DNA of 45,506 nt, from IMG/VR virus record IMGVR_UViG_3300017727_000023, positions 1 through 45,506 of that record. One strand, 5' to 3'. This document shows, in pieces, positions 17,220 to 27,200 of this stretch. Within the stretch, counting starts at the first letter, position 1. Each line of letters begins with the position of its first letter. A model generated the notes under the pieces. It did no database searches. It was given only the letters and a program-made list of their open reading frames with translations, and was not told the DNA's origin. The position numbers and the translations under genes are program-made. This DNA comes from a virus.

Positions 17220-17338
17220 TTATAATTTCCTCGTATAATTCTGTTAGTTAATCCCACATAGGGTATATATCCATGATTTACCTATCCACTCACAATGTGG
17301 GTCGGAACTCAAAGTTGTTCCCTTGATGTGTCTTATAC
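17220..17338 (-). promoter_or_regulatory. Structured 5' leader of the 532-aa fiber gene
   Basis: The gap between the 69-aa gene and the fiber gene is long for this genome. In the minus-strand RNA it can fold a small stem (17304-17308 with 17317-17321, GGAAC/GTTCC). A larger stem pairs 17253-17259 with 17295-17301 (CCCACAT/ATGTGGG) around a 35-nt loop. A GAGGAAATT ribosome site follows before the ATG. No tRNA or known riboswitch is recognised. Confidence 0.4.
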
Positions 17339-17346
17339 TATTTATA
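17339..17346 (-). promoter_or_regulatory. Late promoter box TATAAATA before the 532-aa fiber
   Basis: An exact TATAAATA followed by G lies 4 nt after the stop of the 69-aa gene. It predicts a start near 17333 and a leader of about 114 nt that contains the inverted repeats listed at 17220-17338. Confidence 0.65.
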
Positions 17347-17349
17347 CGA

Positions 17350-17559
17350 TTAGAAAGTGCCACCGTCTATAATAGACGATGCTTCCCATTTATCAGTAGT
17401 TTGATTATACTGAAGGTATGCTTTATCCGTTTCAGCCGCTGAAACGTCTGATAGTTCGTTGATTGATTTTGTTGAAAGATTAACATCGGTAGCACCAACT
17501 TTCAATGTTGAAACTTTAATGTTACTTGTTCCTCTGACTTGTCCTTTTATGCTTGACAT
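17350..17559 (-). CDS. Small fiber-associated protein ending in DGGTF
   Basis: This 69-aa protein has ISTLKVGATDVNLSTKSINELSDVS-type beta segments and ends DKWEASSIIDGGTF. The DGGTF end is shared with the 532-aa fiber. The 'INELSDVSAAETDKAYLQYNQTTDKWEA' module is widespread in marine phage fibers, where it usually forms part of a larger protein. Its ATG lies one base after the upstream TAA, so it is coupled to the 111-aa gene. It may be a short adaptor or cap, or a broken-off fiber module. Confidence 0.7.
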   Translation of the reverse strand: MSSIKGQVRGTSNIKVSTLKVGATDVNLSTKSINELSDVSAAETDKAYLQYNQTTDKWEASSIIDGGTF

Positions 17560-17560
17560 G

Positions 17561-17896
17561 TTATGACCTCGTTACTCCTGGCGTTACAGTTGCTTGTCCT
17601 TCGACAACTCTACTTTTAGAACCCGAACCATCAGTAATGACCAAATCGTATACGTATCTTCCCGCTTCAATAGCTGCGGTCTGCGTATCGGTGAGTTGCA
17701 TTGTTACTACACCCCCAGTTCCAGTATTTGAACAGCTAAACGTTGCAGTTACTGTGGACGAACTGTAAGTTTTTCTTAATTGTGCACTTTCAGTAAATCC
17801 AGTCAAATTTAAAATATCACCAGTTGCGTCTGTTACATCAACAGCAATTTGGAAGTCTGTACCTTGGTCTATGTATATGTTTGCTACTTGTGCCAT
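17561..17896 (-). CDS. Small beta-sandwich-like tail protein
   Basis: This 111-aa protein (MAQVANIYIDQGTDFQIAVDVTDATG...) reads as alternating strands with 'LTGFTESAQLRKTYSSSTV' and 'AGRYVYDLVITDGSGSKSRVVEGQATVTPGVT'. It resembles small immunoglobulin-like or BppU-N-like proteins encoded next to phage fibers. No enzymatic motif is seen. TATAAATA ends exactly 5 nt before the ATG and there is no Shine-Dalgarno sequence, so the late transcript is predicted to be leaderless. It is followed at once by the 69-aa gene. Confidence 0.75.
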   Translation of the reverse strand: MAQVANIYIDQGTDFQIAVDVTDATGDILNLTGFTESAQLRKTYSSSTVTATFSCSNTGTGGVVTMQLTDTQTAAIEAGRYVYDLVITDGSGSKSRVVEGQATVTPGVTRS

Positions 17897-17901
17897 TTAA
17901 C

Positions 17902-17909
17902 TATTTATA
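17902..17909 (-). promoter_or_regulatory. Late promoter box TATAAATA, 5 nt before an ATG
   Basis: TATAAATAG is followed by TTAA and the ATG at 17896. With T4 spacing the first transcribed base is the A of the start codon. There is no ribosome site upstream. Confidence 0.6.
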
Positions 17910-17913
17910 CCAT

Positions 17914-19440
17914 TTAACCTTTATTAAACTGCGCTACGGGGACTGTTTGGTGAATTTTTTCTACCTGTCCTTGGTTGTTTACATAGACTTCTTGTAACTT
18001 CCTCAAAGTTCCAGCATCATTCACGTATATCGCTTTTGCTTTAGCAACTGCACCGATGTTTCTAGATGTTGCATAGTTCTGTTGGAACGGATACGGGTTT
18101 TGATAGTTCTGTTGGAACGGATAGGCTTGCTGTGCATTAGCAGGGTAAGTTCCTGTTGAATTAGCTTGGTAAATATATGGATATCTTCCTTGTGCACTGG
18201 CAGGATATGTACCTGTGAGGTTGTTCTGATACGTAAAGGGATATCTTCCTTGTGCACTGGCAGGATATGTACCCGTATCATTATTTTGATACGTGAAAGG
18301 ATACCTTCCTTGTGCACTGGCAGGATATGTGCCTGGAGTTTGTGCGTTAGCAGGATATCTTCCACGAGCACTAGCAGAATATGTAAATGGGTATCTTCCA
18401 CGAGCATCAGCAGGATATGTAAAAGGATATCTTACTTGATATCGTCCAGTCGCATTTGCTTGATACGTAAATGGATATCTACCTCGAGCATTGTTCTGAT
18501 ACGTGAAAGGATATGTCGTTGGTGTTTGACCTCGAGCATTGTTCTGATAAGTAGACGGTTGTTGTGTATACTGTGTTTGTGAACCAGTACCGACAATAGA
18601 CTGGAAACTATACGGTTGATAAAATGGTTCATCTGGCCTGTTACCAATCTGTATCTGTCTGAACCCTGTTGCGGGAGCTCTACCCCCAGCTTGGGTTTGA
18701 ACAGCTGGTGCCTGAGCACGACCTTGAACTTCAGTTCCAGTCGCTGGAAGACGGAAAGGTGGGAAATAACCCCCCTTAAACTGACCGCCTTCAAAAGGGT
18801 TTTGCCCTCCTGCCCCAGTGATATAGGGATACGGTTGCTGTGCACGAGCAACAATGGTAGTTTGTGCGTTAGCAGGATACGTAAAAGGATACCTTGTTGT
18901 AGTATTTCCTGTAGCGTTAGCAGGATACGTAAACGGATATCTACCTTGTATGCTAGCAGGATACGTAAACGGATAAGTTGCTTGAGTTCTCCCACGAGCA
19001 TTTGCTTGATACGTGAAAGGATATCTACCCTGAGCATTTGCTTGATAGATAAATGGGTATCTTGCCTGATAAGTAGATGGTGTTCTATATGATGCCTGAT
19101 AACTAAACGGATATCTTCCCTGTGCACTGGCAGGATAAGTAAAGGGATACGGGTTTTGATACGAAAAGGGATATCTACCCTGTGCGTTGGCAGGAGCTGT
19201 AAACGGGTATGGGTTTTGGTAAATAAACGGATATCTTCCACGAGCACTAGCAGGATATGTAAACGGGTATGGAGCTTGATAGGTAAATGGTGTTTGACCA
19301 CTTACTACTCGTTGAACCTGTAACCTACCTGTAGCAGGTCTCTGTCCTTGATATGCTTGTTGAAACGTTCCTTCGGGCCCTAGATTTCCTTCCTGACTAT
19401 GCTGGGCGTTCTTGATGTTTATATAAATTTCGTCTGCCAT
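17914..19440 (-). CDS. Tyr/Pro/Ala repeat tail-fiber-like protein (second of two)
   Basis: This 508-aa protein is a paralog of 9809-11452. It has a unique start (MADEIYINIKNAQHSQEG), then RPATGRLQVQR like its paralog. Long runs of even-length modules follow, such as YPASAQGR, YPFTYQNP, YQNNARGR and YPANAQ, up to about residue 460. A ~95-residue island at about 198-295 contains GGQFKGGYFPPFRLPATG, comparable to the QFKGS island of the other. The C-terminus (AIYVNDAGTLRKLQEVYVNNQGQVEKIH) has two copies of a strand motif IYVN/VYVN like those seen in marine tail appendages. The repeats are rich in GR turns not common in the first protein. Fiber role inferred. Confidence 0.85.
   Translation of the reverse strand: MADEIYINIKNAQHSQEGNLGPEGTFQQAYQGQRPATGRLQVQRVVSGQTPFTYQAPYPFTYPASARGRYPFIYQNPYPFTAPANAQGRYPFSYQNPYPFTYPASAQGRYPFSYQASYRTPSTYQARYPFIYQANAQGRYPFTYQANARGRTQATYPFTYPASIQGRYPFTYPANATGNTTTRYPFTYPANAQTTIVARAQQPYPYITGAGGQNPFEGGQFKGGYFPPFRLPATGTEVQGRAQAPAVQTQAGGRAPATGFRQIQIGNRPDEPFYQPYSFQSIVGTGSQTQYTQQPSTYQNNARGQTPTTYPFTYQNNARGRYPFTYQANATGRYQVRYPFTYPADARGRYPFTYSASARGRYPANAQTPGTYPASAQGRYPFTYQNNDTGTYPASAQGRYPFTYQNNLTGTYPASAQGRYPYIYQANSTGTYPANAQQAYPFQQNYQNPYPFQQNYATSRNIGAVAKAKAIYVNDAGTLRKLQEVYVNNQGQVEKIHQTVPVAQFNKG
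18070..19330 (-). repeat. In-frame tandem DNA repeats of the second repeat fiber
   Basis: Degenerate units in multiples of 6 bp encode the Tyr/Pro modules; three consecutive near-identical 60-bp stretches are visible at about 18180-18340. The island at about 18560-18850 is non-repetitive. Similarity in unit sequence to the array at 9890-11290 makes exchange between the two genes possible. Confidence 0.8.
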
Positions 19441-19457
19441 TAACCATTACTCATTCA

Positions 19458-21047
19458 CTAAATTACGAACCAAAGATGACCGTCTGCAGTTGAACCTGTA
19501 CCGCCTGGTGCAGAGGATGTTACTGTGTAGTCTAAAGCAACATCATCGGTATTTACTTTGATTCCTTTTCCTGACCCAATATTTATGGTGTTTAGTCCTG
19601 TAGCTTCCGTCACTGGAAGAAGACCCGCACCACCGTCTAAATCATTGTGAATGGTTAGTGTATTAGCAGCGTCATCATATGATAAGTCGATACCATTTCC
19701 AGCGACTAATCCACCGCCACCTAAAAAGTCTAGGACATCTTCGTCACCATATTGTGAAGCAGCACTTAAAAGTAGTTGTCCGTTTGAACCTGAAGACACA
19801 GAAATATTAGAGTGATTGTTATGAAGTAGAATAGTATCTGTTCTAGAATCTACTCTTGCATTTGTAAAATAAAGATTAGTGCTACCCTCTGTAATTGTAT
19901 CAGAAGTTGCTTGGTCTGTTGGTTGGTATCTACTATTACCATCATTCCAAACTAATACTTGTCCATCCGATGGTGTTCCACCGACATTACTAAGACCTTC
20001 TATATCATGGTTAGCGATACCTGAAACTGTCCCTGTAACATTACCTGTGAGGTTACCAGTAAACGTACCTGTAATAGTTTTATTTGTTAAAGTCTGAGTA
20101 TCAGTTGTACCAACTAATTCTTGGTCACCGCCTGCAGGAAGTGTTAGTGTATTTGTTACACCAGCACTGTGTGGTTGGGGTTTAATTGTTTGACCATGAG
20201 AGTTGGCATGACAGTTAAGTCTAATCTGACCTTCTGTTGAACCCCCACCTCTGAATTCTGTTATGTACGTAGCTGCAGTAACATTTAGATTGCCTGAACT
20301 ATTTTCAATTGGCCCAGAGTGTGTTCCTGTACTATTACCTGTTAGGTTACCAGCAAAGTTAGTTGAAGTTATAGTTGTCCAACCACTTCCAACACCACCA
20401 GTAAATGTTCCTGTTCCGTCTGTAATTGTTGGTGCAGAGAGTGTATGTCCAGTATCAACGGTTAGGTTACCGTCAACCTTAGTTACACCTTCTAACTGAA
20501 TATCAACACCAGCGTCTAGTGAAGTTATGGAAGGTGTGTTACCAGCATTTAAGATTATACCATTACTATTATGGTTAAAGATTGTATTGTTTGCGGTTTC
20601 TGTAAATAAAGAACTACCACCGACACCACCACCTTGAACTGTTAAGAATGAACCAGTAAAAGCATGTATAGCGACTTTATCTCCAGCTGATGCACCTGAA
20701 GTCAATGTGACTTGTTTGAATGTACCATCTGACTGTTGATTTGCTAATGTATAATCATCACCAACTCTTAACAATGAACCATTTTTGTAGACTTGTATTC
20801 TATCTTTCTTGAATGATAGGTCATTTAAAAATGCATCGTTACCAGTGAATGCTGTTTGAGAACCTGTAGCAGTGTATAAGAATTCCTGATAAAAGAATGT
20901 TTTATCCTCAATACTATTAATAGCATCAATAAGATTACCCTGTACGTCAGTTCTTAAGCCAGAGATATCCCCAACGTCAATTGCTAAATCGTTGTAGCGG
21001 TTTCTAAAGTTTTCTAATGTACTGAATTGGTCAACTGTTTTTGCCAT
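19458..21047 (-). CDS. Tail fiber-like structural protein
   Basis: This 529-aa protein has an N-terminal helical start (MAKTVDQFSTLENFRNRYNDLAIDVGDI), then 'FLNDLSFKKDRIQVYKNGSLLRVGDDYTL', a beta-hairpin domain frequent in marine phage fibers. Fiber shaft modules follow: GNLTGNSTGTHSGPI, TLTNKTITGTFTGNLTGNVTGTVSG, and TEGSTNLYFTNARVDSR. The C-terminus SSAPGGTGSTADGHLWFV parallels that of the 824-aa fiber. It overlaps the small coiled-coil gene upstream by 17 nt. The collagen-free Gly/Thr/Asn shaft and its place in the cluster support a long fiber or receptor-binding role. Confidence 0.83.
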   Translation of the reverse strand: MAKTVDQFSTLENFRNRYNDLAIDVGDISGLRTDVQGNLIDAINSIEDKTFFYQEFLYTATGSQTAFTGNDAFLNDLSFKKDRIQVYKNGSLLRVGDDYTLANQQSDGTFKQVTLTSGASAGDKVAIHAFTGSFLTVQGGGVGGSSLFTETANNTIFNHNSNGIILNAGNTPSITSLDAGVDIQLEGVTKVDGNLTVDTGHTLSAPTITDGTGTFTGGVGSGWTTITSTNFAGNLTGNSTGTHSGPIENSSGNLNVTAATYITEFRGGGSTEGQIRLNCHANSHGQTIKPQPHSAGVTNTLTLPAGGDQELVGTTDTQTLTNKTITGTFTGNLTGNVTGTVSGIANHDIEGLSNVGGTPSDGQVLVWNDGNSRYQPTDQATSDTITEGSTNLYFTNARVDSRTDTILLHNNHSNISVSSGSNGQLLLSAASQYGDEDVLDFLGGGGLVAGNGIDLSYDDAANTLTIHNDLDGGAGLLPVTEATGLNTINIGSGKGIKVNTDDVALDYTVTSSAPGGTGSTADGHLWFVI

Positions 21048-21270
21048 TTGTTCTCTCTAATATTTCACCTAATAGTTTTTTAATATCACTCATTTCATTC
21101 TTTAACGTATTTATCTCATCTCGCTGAAGTTGGAAATTTTTCTTCCTTGCTATAGCGGCACGATAACCTTCCATATCTCTGTTTATAATTGCGTTAGAAC
21201 TTTCTTCCCGAATTAGGTTAGTATGTCCTTCAACTCTCGCATGTCCTTTGTCCCATGAAAATTTTGACAT
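21031..21270 (-). CDS. Small coiled-coil protein, possible fiber accessory
   Basis: This 79-aa protein starts MSKFSWDKGHARVEGHTNLIREESSNAI, then becomes a basic helical coil (YRAAIARKKNFQLQRDEINTLKNEMSDIKKLLGEILER). It resembles small proteins encoded beside tail genes in marine T4-like phages. No known family is certain. It sits 4 nt after the giant tail protein and overlaps the next fiber gene by 17 nt, so translation is coupled. It may be a fiber assembly chaperone or a minor virion component. Confidence 0.7.
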   Translation of the reverse strand: MSKFSWDKGHARVEGHTNLIREESSNAIINRDMEGYRAAIARKKNFQLQRDEINTLKNEMSDIKKLLGEILERTNGKNS

Positions 21271-21274
21271 AGTA

Positions 21275-24200
21275 TTACGTTGCTAGTGCAATCGCCCTTA
21301 AGTTACTTATTAATGGAACATCACATGTATTATTGGATTGTCCTACAATCTTAATTGCAAATGCAGAGAATTCCGCAATACCTTCAACCGTGTAATTATA
21401 TTCCTTAAAGTTTCTGGCGTCTACACTGACTGCAACATCTGGCAATCCAGTTCCATTAAAATAGTTCCATCCAATGTCATCAAACGGTGTTGAATTATCA
21501 TTCTCCAAAACCTTATAGAGAACCTTAACACTTGTATTAGCGGGTCTAAATGCGTCTAACATGACCTTCACAGCGGTGCCTGGTGTAGCCAGAGATACCT
21601 TTCTTGTGCAGTATACAAATGCATTATTGTCACCATCGGGTTCCGTAGAATCAACAAATGTGATTCCTGTAGGTACGTCTGAACTACTATCAACCCTGTT
21701 CAACCTATTCATGATACCCAATGCACCAATTGATGAAACATCAACTATTGGCGAAAGGTTATTTCTCGGTGATTGCAACTGTAGAGTACATGTGAATGAT
21801 TTTACAGATGACATTTCATTTGTTTCGTTGATTGCTGAAGCAACAATCGCTGGTTGGTCTAAGAAATGGTTATCGTTTAATGTGAGAAACTCTGCAGTAT
21901 TTGTTTTACTGTATGGAGTTCCACCAACACCATCTGGCGATTTCATTGCAGTGGTTCTGATATTTGTATGTAACAATGTTCCCTTTAATTGAACACTTGG
22001 AATCATTGTATGAATCGTATCAAAGTAATAGTTTCTCTGAACAATTACTTCCGTTCCACCACTTTGCGTACTTTGTAAAGCAACATAACCTGTTTTGAGG
22101 TCTGTGCTTGATAAGTCGGGTATGACTGTATAACTGTCAACATCAAAGTTTGATATAGCAGTATAAGTTGCATTAATACATGATACTGGAATACCACCAA
22201 TTGTTTGGTCTACGGTATCGATATCTACAGTAAATTGATTTGTTCCACCCAAGTTAGTCATTACAAGTGAATCACTTGAGGTGTATCCAAAGCCAGGATT
22301 TGAAATCTTGAGTGAAGATATTTCGCCTGACGATACAGTAACATCTAAGGTACAACCTGTACCTGAACCACCTGTTGTGGTGGCCTGGTCTGCATATGTA
22401 CCATCAACCAATGTACCCGTTGTGGCTACATTTCCAGCTGATTCGATATTAATTACTGCACCTGAAATTTCTCCTGTCACACCTGAGACTACAGCGTTAG
22501 ACTGATTATCGTACATACCATGTCCGTAAGAGTACACTCTTACATAATTTTGACCAACATATGATTCGATTGGATTACTTTGTAGTGTTGAAACAGGCAA
22601 TGTCTTATTGTTAAACTTAACAACTGGAGTTTTAGATGTATCAAACCTAGCAAACTTAAGATTAAACTTAAGGTCATCTGTTTGTTCTGCTGTCCATGTA
22701 GATGCGTTCTGAGACATGAACAATGAACCAGCGTATGGTTGTCCTGATATTGTCTGTCCAGTGATTAAGTCTGTTTCACCCATTCTTGAAATGAATGCTT
22801 CGTACTTATCAGAATTTGATAAGACTACAAAACAATACTCTTCGTTTTCTTCCAAGAATACTGGACTTGCGAATGTAAAAGTTGTTACAGCTGAACCATC
22901 TTGAGATAGGTTAACATCAGCAGGATTCTTAGAAACCTCTGAGAATGGGTACACTATCTGGCCTGGGTATCCGTTTACCATGTTTCTGATTTCCACAGAT
23001 ACAGGTAAACTCTCATCTTTAGTCTTAAAGTATAAGTCTACCTCAGTCATAAACATGCCACCAGGCTTGTCTACTAAGAATGATTGTGCTAATGGGTCAG
23101 ACCACGCAAACATTTCACCGATGAATTCAAATTCAAAATCAAAATCAAATGGCCATAAGGTGTTAGGAATCTCTGGCTCAGGCGGTGGCGGTGCTGGTAA
23201 TGGTTCGGGTGGTTGTGGTGGCGCTGGTGGAACCACAACTGGAGCTGCTGGTGGTGGTTCTGGCAACGGAAACGGTGTTGGGTCAGTGTTGACGTTTTGG
23301 GCATTCATTGCCTCACCACGCCTTGTTATCTGACGGTTACTGCTTGTTGCGGTTTGTACTGTTCTACCATTTCTTGTAGAAATAATTTCTGTTTGGTTAG
23401 ACTGCAATAAACCTTGTGCACTAAATTGTGCAACACCTTGAGAAGATGGGTTAGATTCATTATAAAGTGATGAAGTAACCTTTAAATCTCTTTGTCCTGT
23501 AGCAAATCTTTCTACACCATTGTTAGGTAAATCAAAATATGCACGAACTCTACCATTACCATCTGCTTTAATTCCTGACGATGCTGTTGTTCCACCATCT
23601 TGAGAATAGTTTGTGTCATATGGTCTTACGTATTTGTTAACATCTTTACTATCAAAGTATACAAAGTGCCATGAACCAGGCTTCAAGTTTGTTGCATCTA
23701 TTTCAATTGTCTGTGCACGTATCCACGGGATAACAGACATACTAACAACTCTGTCGTTTCTATCTTCTACAAAATCTTCAACTACAGTTGTTCTAATACC
23801 TGTTCTGCTTTGTGTTTCAATAGTATTTGTAATTTCTCTTGATACTTCAGTACCTGAAATCCATTCACCACCTTGAGAGGGGTCTCCACTCCATGAACCA
23901 CTAGAAGTTGATAAAACTTCTGTGGATACAGTTGTAGGTTCACCTGTCCATGTAGTCTGCCATGCATTCCATACCGTTCCTAAATCACCACTCTCTGCTA
24001 GCAGAGCATCAAAATTACCTTCTCTGTTAATTCTTACTTCGGGTAACTGTGTTTGGTCTTGCCAAATATCAGTAGCAGGGTCTAGTTTTACGGTTCCAAT
24101 AAAAGCAAATACGTGATATGGGTTAACATTAATTGCACGTGATGCTTTAGACTGATTTACATAACTTCTACTTGTGTAGGGCAGTGTTATTAAGTCACCA

Positions 24201-27200
24201 GTTTTCTGATAATTTAGACTGTTAACTGTGTCTAGTTCTATATCAAAAAAGTTTTGGAAGTTCTTAGGTCTTAGTACGCCTTGTTTTGTATCGATTGAAC
24301 AATTGTAATCGAGATGAGTAACATCCCCGACATTGTGTCCTTTAAATGAATCCACAACAAATCCCGACTTGTATCTATCGAAACCGTCTGCATCTTGGAA
24401 TTGCATTGTTGATGTATCTCTTTCTAATAGAGACAGTGTTGTCAATCTTTCTAGGTTAGCAACACGATTAGATATCTTACCGATATCTTTCATGGTAAAC
24501 CTTCTGTGGTCTACACTTCTTAATCTTACTTTCTTCAAGTCTGAAGTAAAGGGGGGTATTCTTAACTCAAATAGTTCAATAGCATCATCAATTCCTTTTG
24601 GTTTCATAGGAGTCAATGAAGGAGTCCCTTGCGAAATTTGGAACCCACCGTCTTTATGAAGGAAGATTTTATCGATTCTTCCAACATAGAATGAGATGTC
24701 ACCAACCATGTTACTGCCTGGGACTGGTACGTCTACTGCACTAGCACCTGTTGATGAAATTCCTGAAACCGATGCTTCAAATGACTTATTAATAAAGGCA
24801 AATGGCGATGATACAATACCCGAACTTGTGTTACTGATATTAACAGGACTATCGGGATTAGGTGCACTTGAACTAAATGTAGTCGTTCCAATTAGTTGTC
24901 CTAGTACGGGTCTAAAGTCAACAGCGTCTGCAAGTTCAAATTCACCATCGGGTTCTAGACCACCAAGGTCAACTTTACTTGGAACATATCTTGGTATATC
25001 TTTATATTCGATACCTGAATAAGAATTGACATCAAAGAAGTCACCGTTACCTGTAGCAGTAAAGTAATCAAAGACTACCAAAATTTCTGCGTTAGGTGTT
25101 GGTGTGCCTGGTTTTAGAACTAACCTACCGTGGTCATAAAAACCGTCTCTTTGACCATTGTCAAAGTAATATCTATCTGTTATGTTTGTCGCACCAGCGT
25201 CTACATTTGAAACCTCACCTACCGCAGTAGATGATTGTCCGATAACAACTTCACCTTCTGTAAATTTTTGTTGTGTAATATAGTAAAAATAACTCTTGTT
25301 ACTTGAACCATTATAGTTTATAATGATTGCACGTGCGTCTGAAGTGTTACCTTTAATAACTTCAAAACTTGTGAAGGCAACTGGGGGACTTGCTGTTTCA
25401 GTAATCGTTGCTGAAGGTGGTTTAGGTGATGTTGTACCATTACCTTCATATATTGCACGTACTTTATAACAGTCTGCAACACCGAGTGTAATGTCTCTAT
25501 CATCATAACATGTTCCATAAAACCCACCTGTCGCTCTACTGTTTACGACTGATAGACATCTTGACTGTTTTAATGACTTGTCTCTATTAACGGGTGAGTT
25601 TATATCTACAGTGTATGTTACTTTTAGAATTGTACCGTTGTCAGCAGATTGGAAACCACTAATTTCTAAGTTGTTTCCGTTAATTGTGTCCGTAAACGGA
25701 GCACCACTCAAATTGTTCACAACATCAATCATATCACCATTTGCTAATGTAGGTGAACCCGATGTTTGTGCTTCAACAACTGCAAAGTTGTAGTTATCAT
25801 TAGTTCTTGTTGAGAATGATTCAGCAGAACCAATAGTTAGTGTAATCGCAGTATTTGAAATAGTTACGTTTTGTGACCTTCTTACTTGTACTTGGTCGGG
25901 TGTATGTGTCTTGACCCAATCTCTCGGCCATGCGTAAATAGCTGCAGTTTGTTCTTGGTCAAATACTCTTGCAACCCTACGAGTAACTTTGGTATTTGAT
26001 ATTGAAGCCGCAGAATTAGTTAATACAGCTGCGGTGTCAGATGTTATAGATGCAATAATTTTTTCTGCACCAGCACCATCAATGATAACATCGCCTTCTT
26101 TAAGTTCTGCAGTAAACTTGGTTGCGAAACCTGTCAAATTAGTTGTAGAGATAGAGCATTGACCAGTTAAGGTAAAGTCTGAATCTAAATAAACGTTTGC
26201 AGTGAATACTTCTCTAGCAGTGGTTTTAGGTGTTTGAGATATACCACGCACTCTGTTGATATTATAAGTTCTTATTTCACCAGCGGTTCCTCTGAAGTTT
26301 TCACCAGTGTTCTGAGCAATAGTCATTGCGAATGAACCATTCTGTGAAGAAATTGCATCCGAAATGCTAAATACACCAATTACGTCATGAACATATAATG
26401 CACCCGAATTATCATCGTATGCAATAATACCTGTTGCACCTGAAACGGAACCTGTTACCTTGTCACCGATAATAGCAGTACCACTGTGAGCACTGTACTT
26501 AAGTTTGGTAAACATTTTGATATCAAATAGGTATGCATTAAATCTAGTAGTATCGTCCCATACTTCGGAACTGTTTGAAGTTCCAGCAGTTGCCATATCA
26601 TAGTTTCTAATTCTTGCGTAACCAATGTGACCAGTAGAGTTTTCTGCGCCAGAAGACATTGTTCCATCAAATAGTTTTACAACATTGTATGGTGCTTGTG
26701 CGTCTGTTCCTGCTTCGTTACCAAATTCGGGAATACCATGTGAATTAGTAACCTTAATATAGTTACCCAATCTTATTGAAGTGGATGCACCTGAAAGATT
26801 CGCAACATTTCTTGCCTTTTTAATAGGTATAGTTGAACCTACAGGTTTATCAACCTCATATCCCTTAACATAACCCTTACCCGCAGATACATTAACTACG
26901 AATTGGTTTTCTTGACCACCGTTGAGTGTCGAATATACACCACCGTTGGTTCCATCATCTAGATGTTCTTTTAGGTTGGGAAGGAATTGACGTACAATAA
27001 AATCGCCAGATGTGTCAAATGTTCTTCTTGCCATGAGACTTTGGAATGCATTGTATTCGGGTCTCTGAATGGAAAGTTCCATTCGACCTTTATTAACTCT
27101 CATCAATTCAATAAAATTAGAATCTGTTACTGAATCTATAAGTTGTTTTTCTAAAGTCAATTCAACCTTGAGTCGGTCAGCGCCAGCTGCGTTCTCATTA

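Noticed and set aside
17220-17349. Possible tRNA in the intergenic region
   Set aside because: The stems do not form a cloverleaf and no TpsiC-like or anticodon arm could be placed.
18021-19301. Minus and plus frames across the second repeat fiber
   Set aside because: Same cause: shadow frames of the in-phase repeats, with no start signals or recognisable products.
22980-23333. Plus-strand glycine-rich ORF
   Set aside because: It is the complement of the proline-rich hinge in the 2221-aa protein; Gly codons mirror Pro codons.
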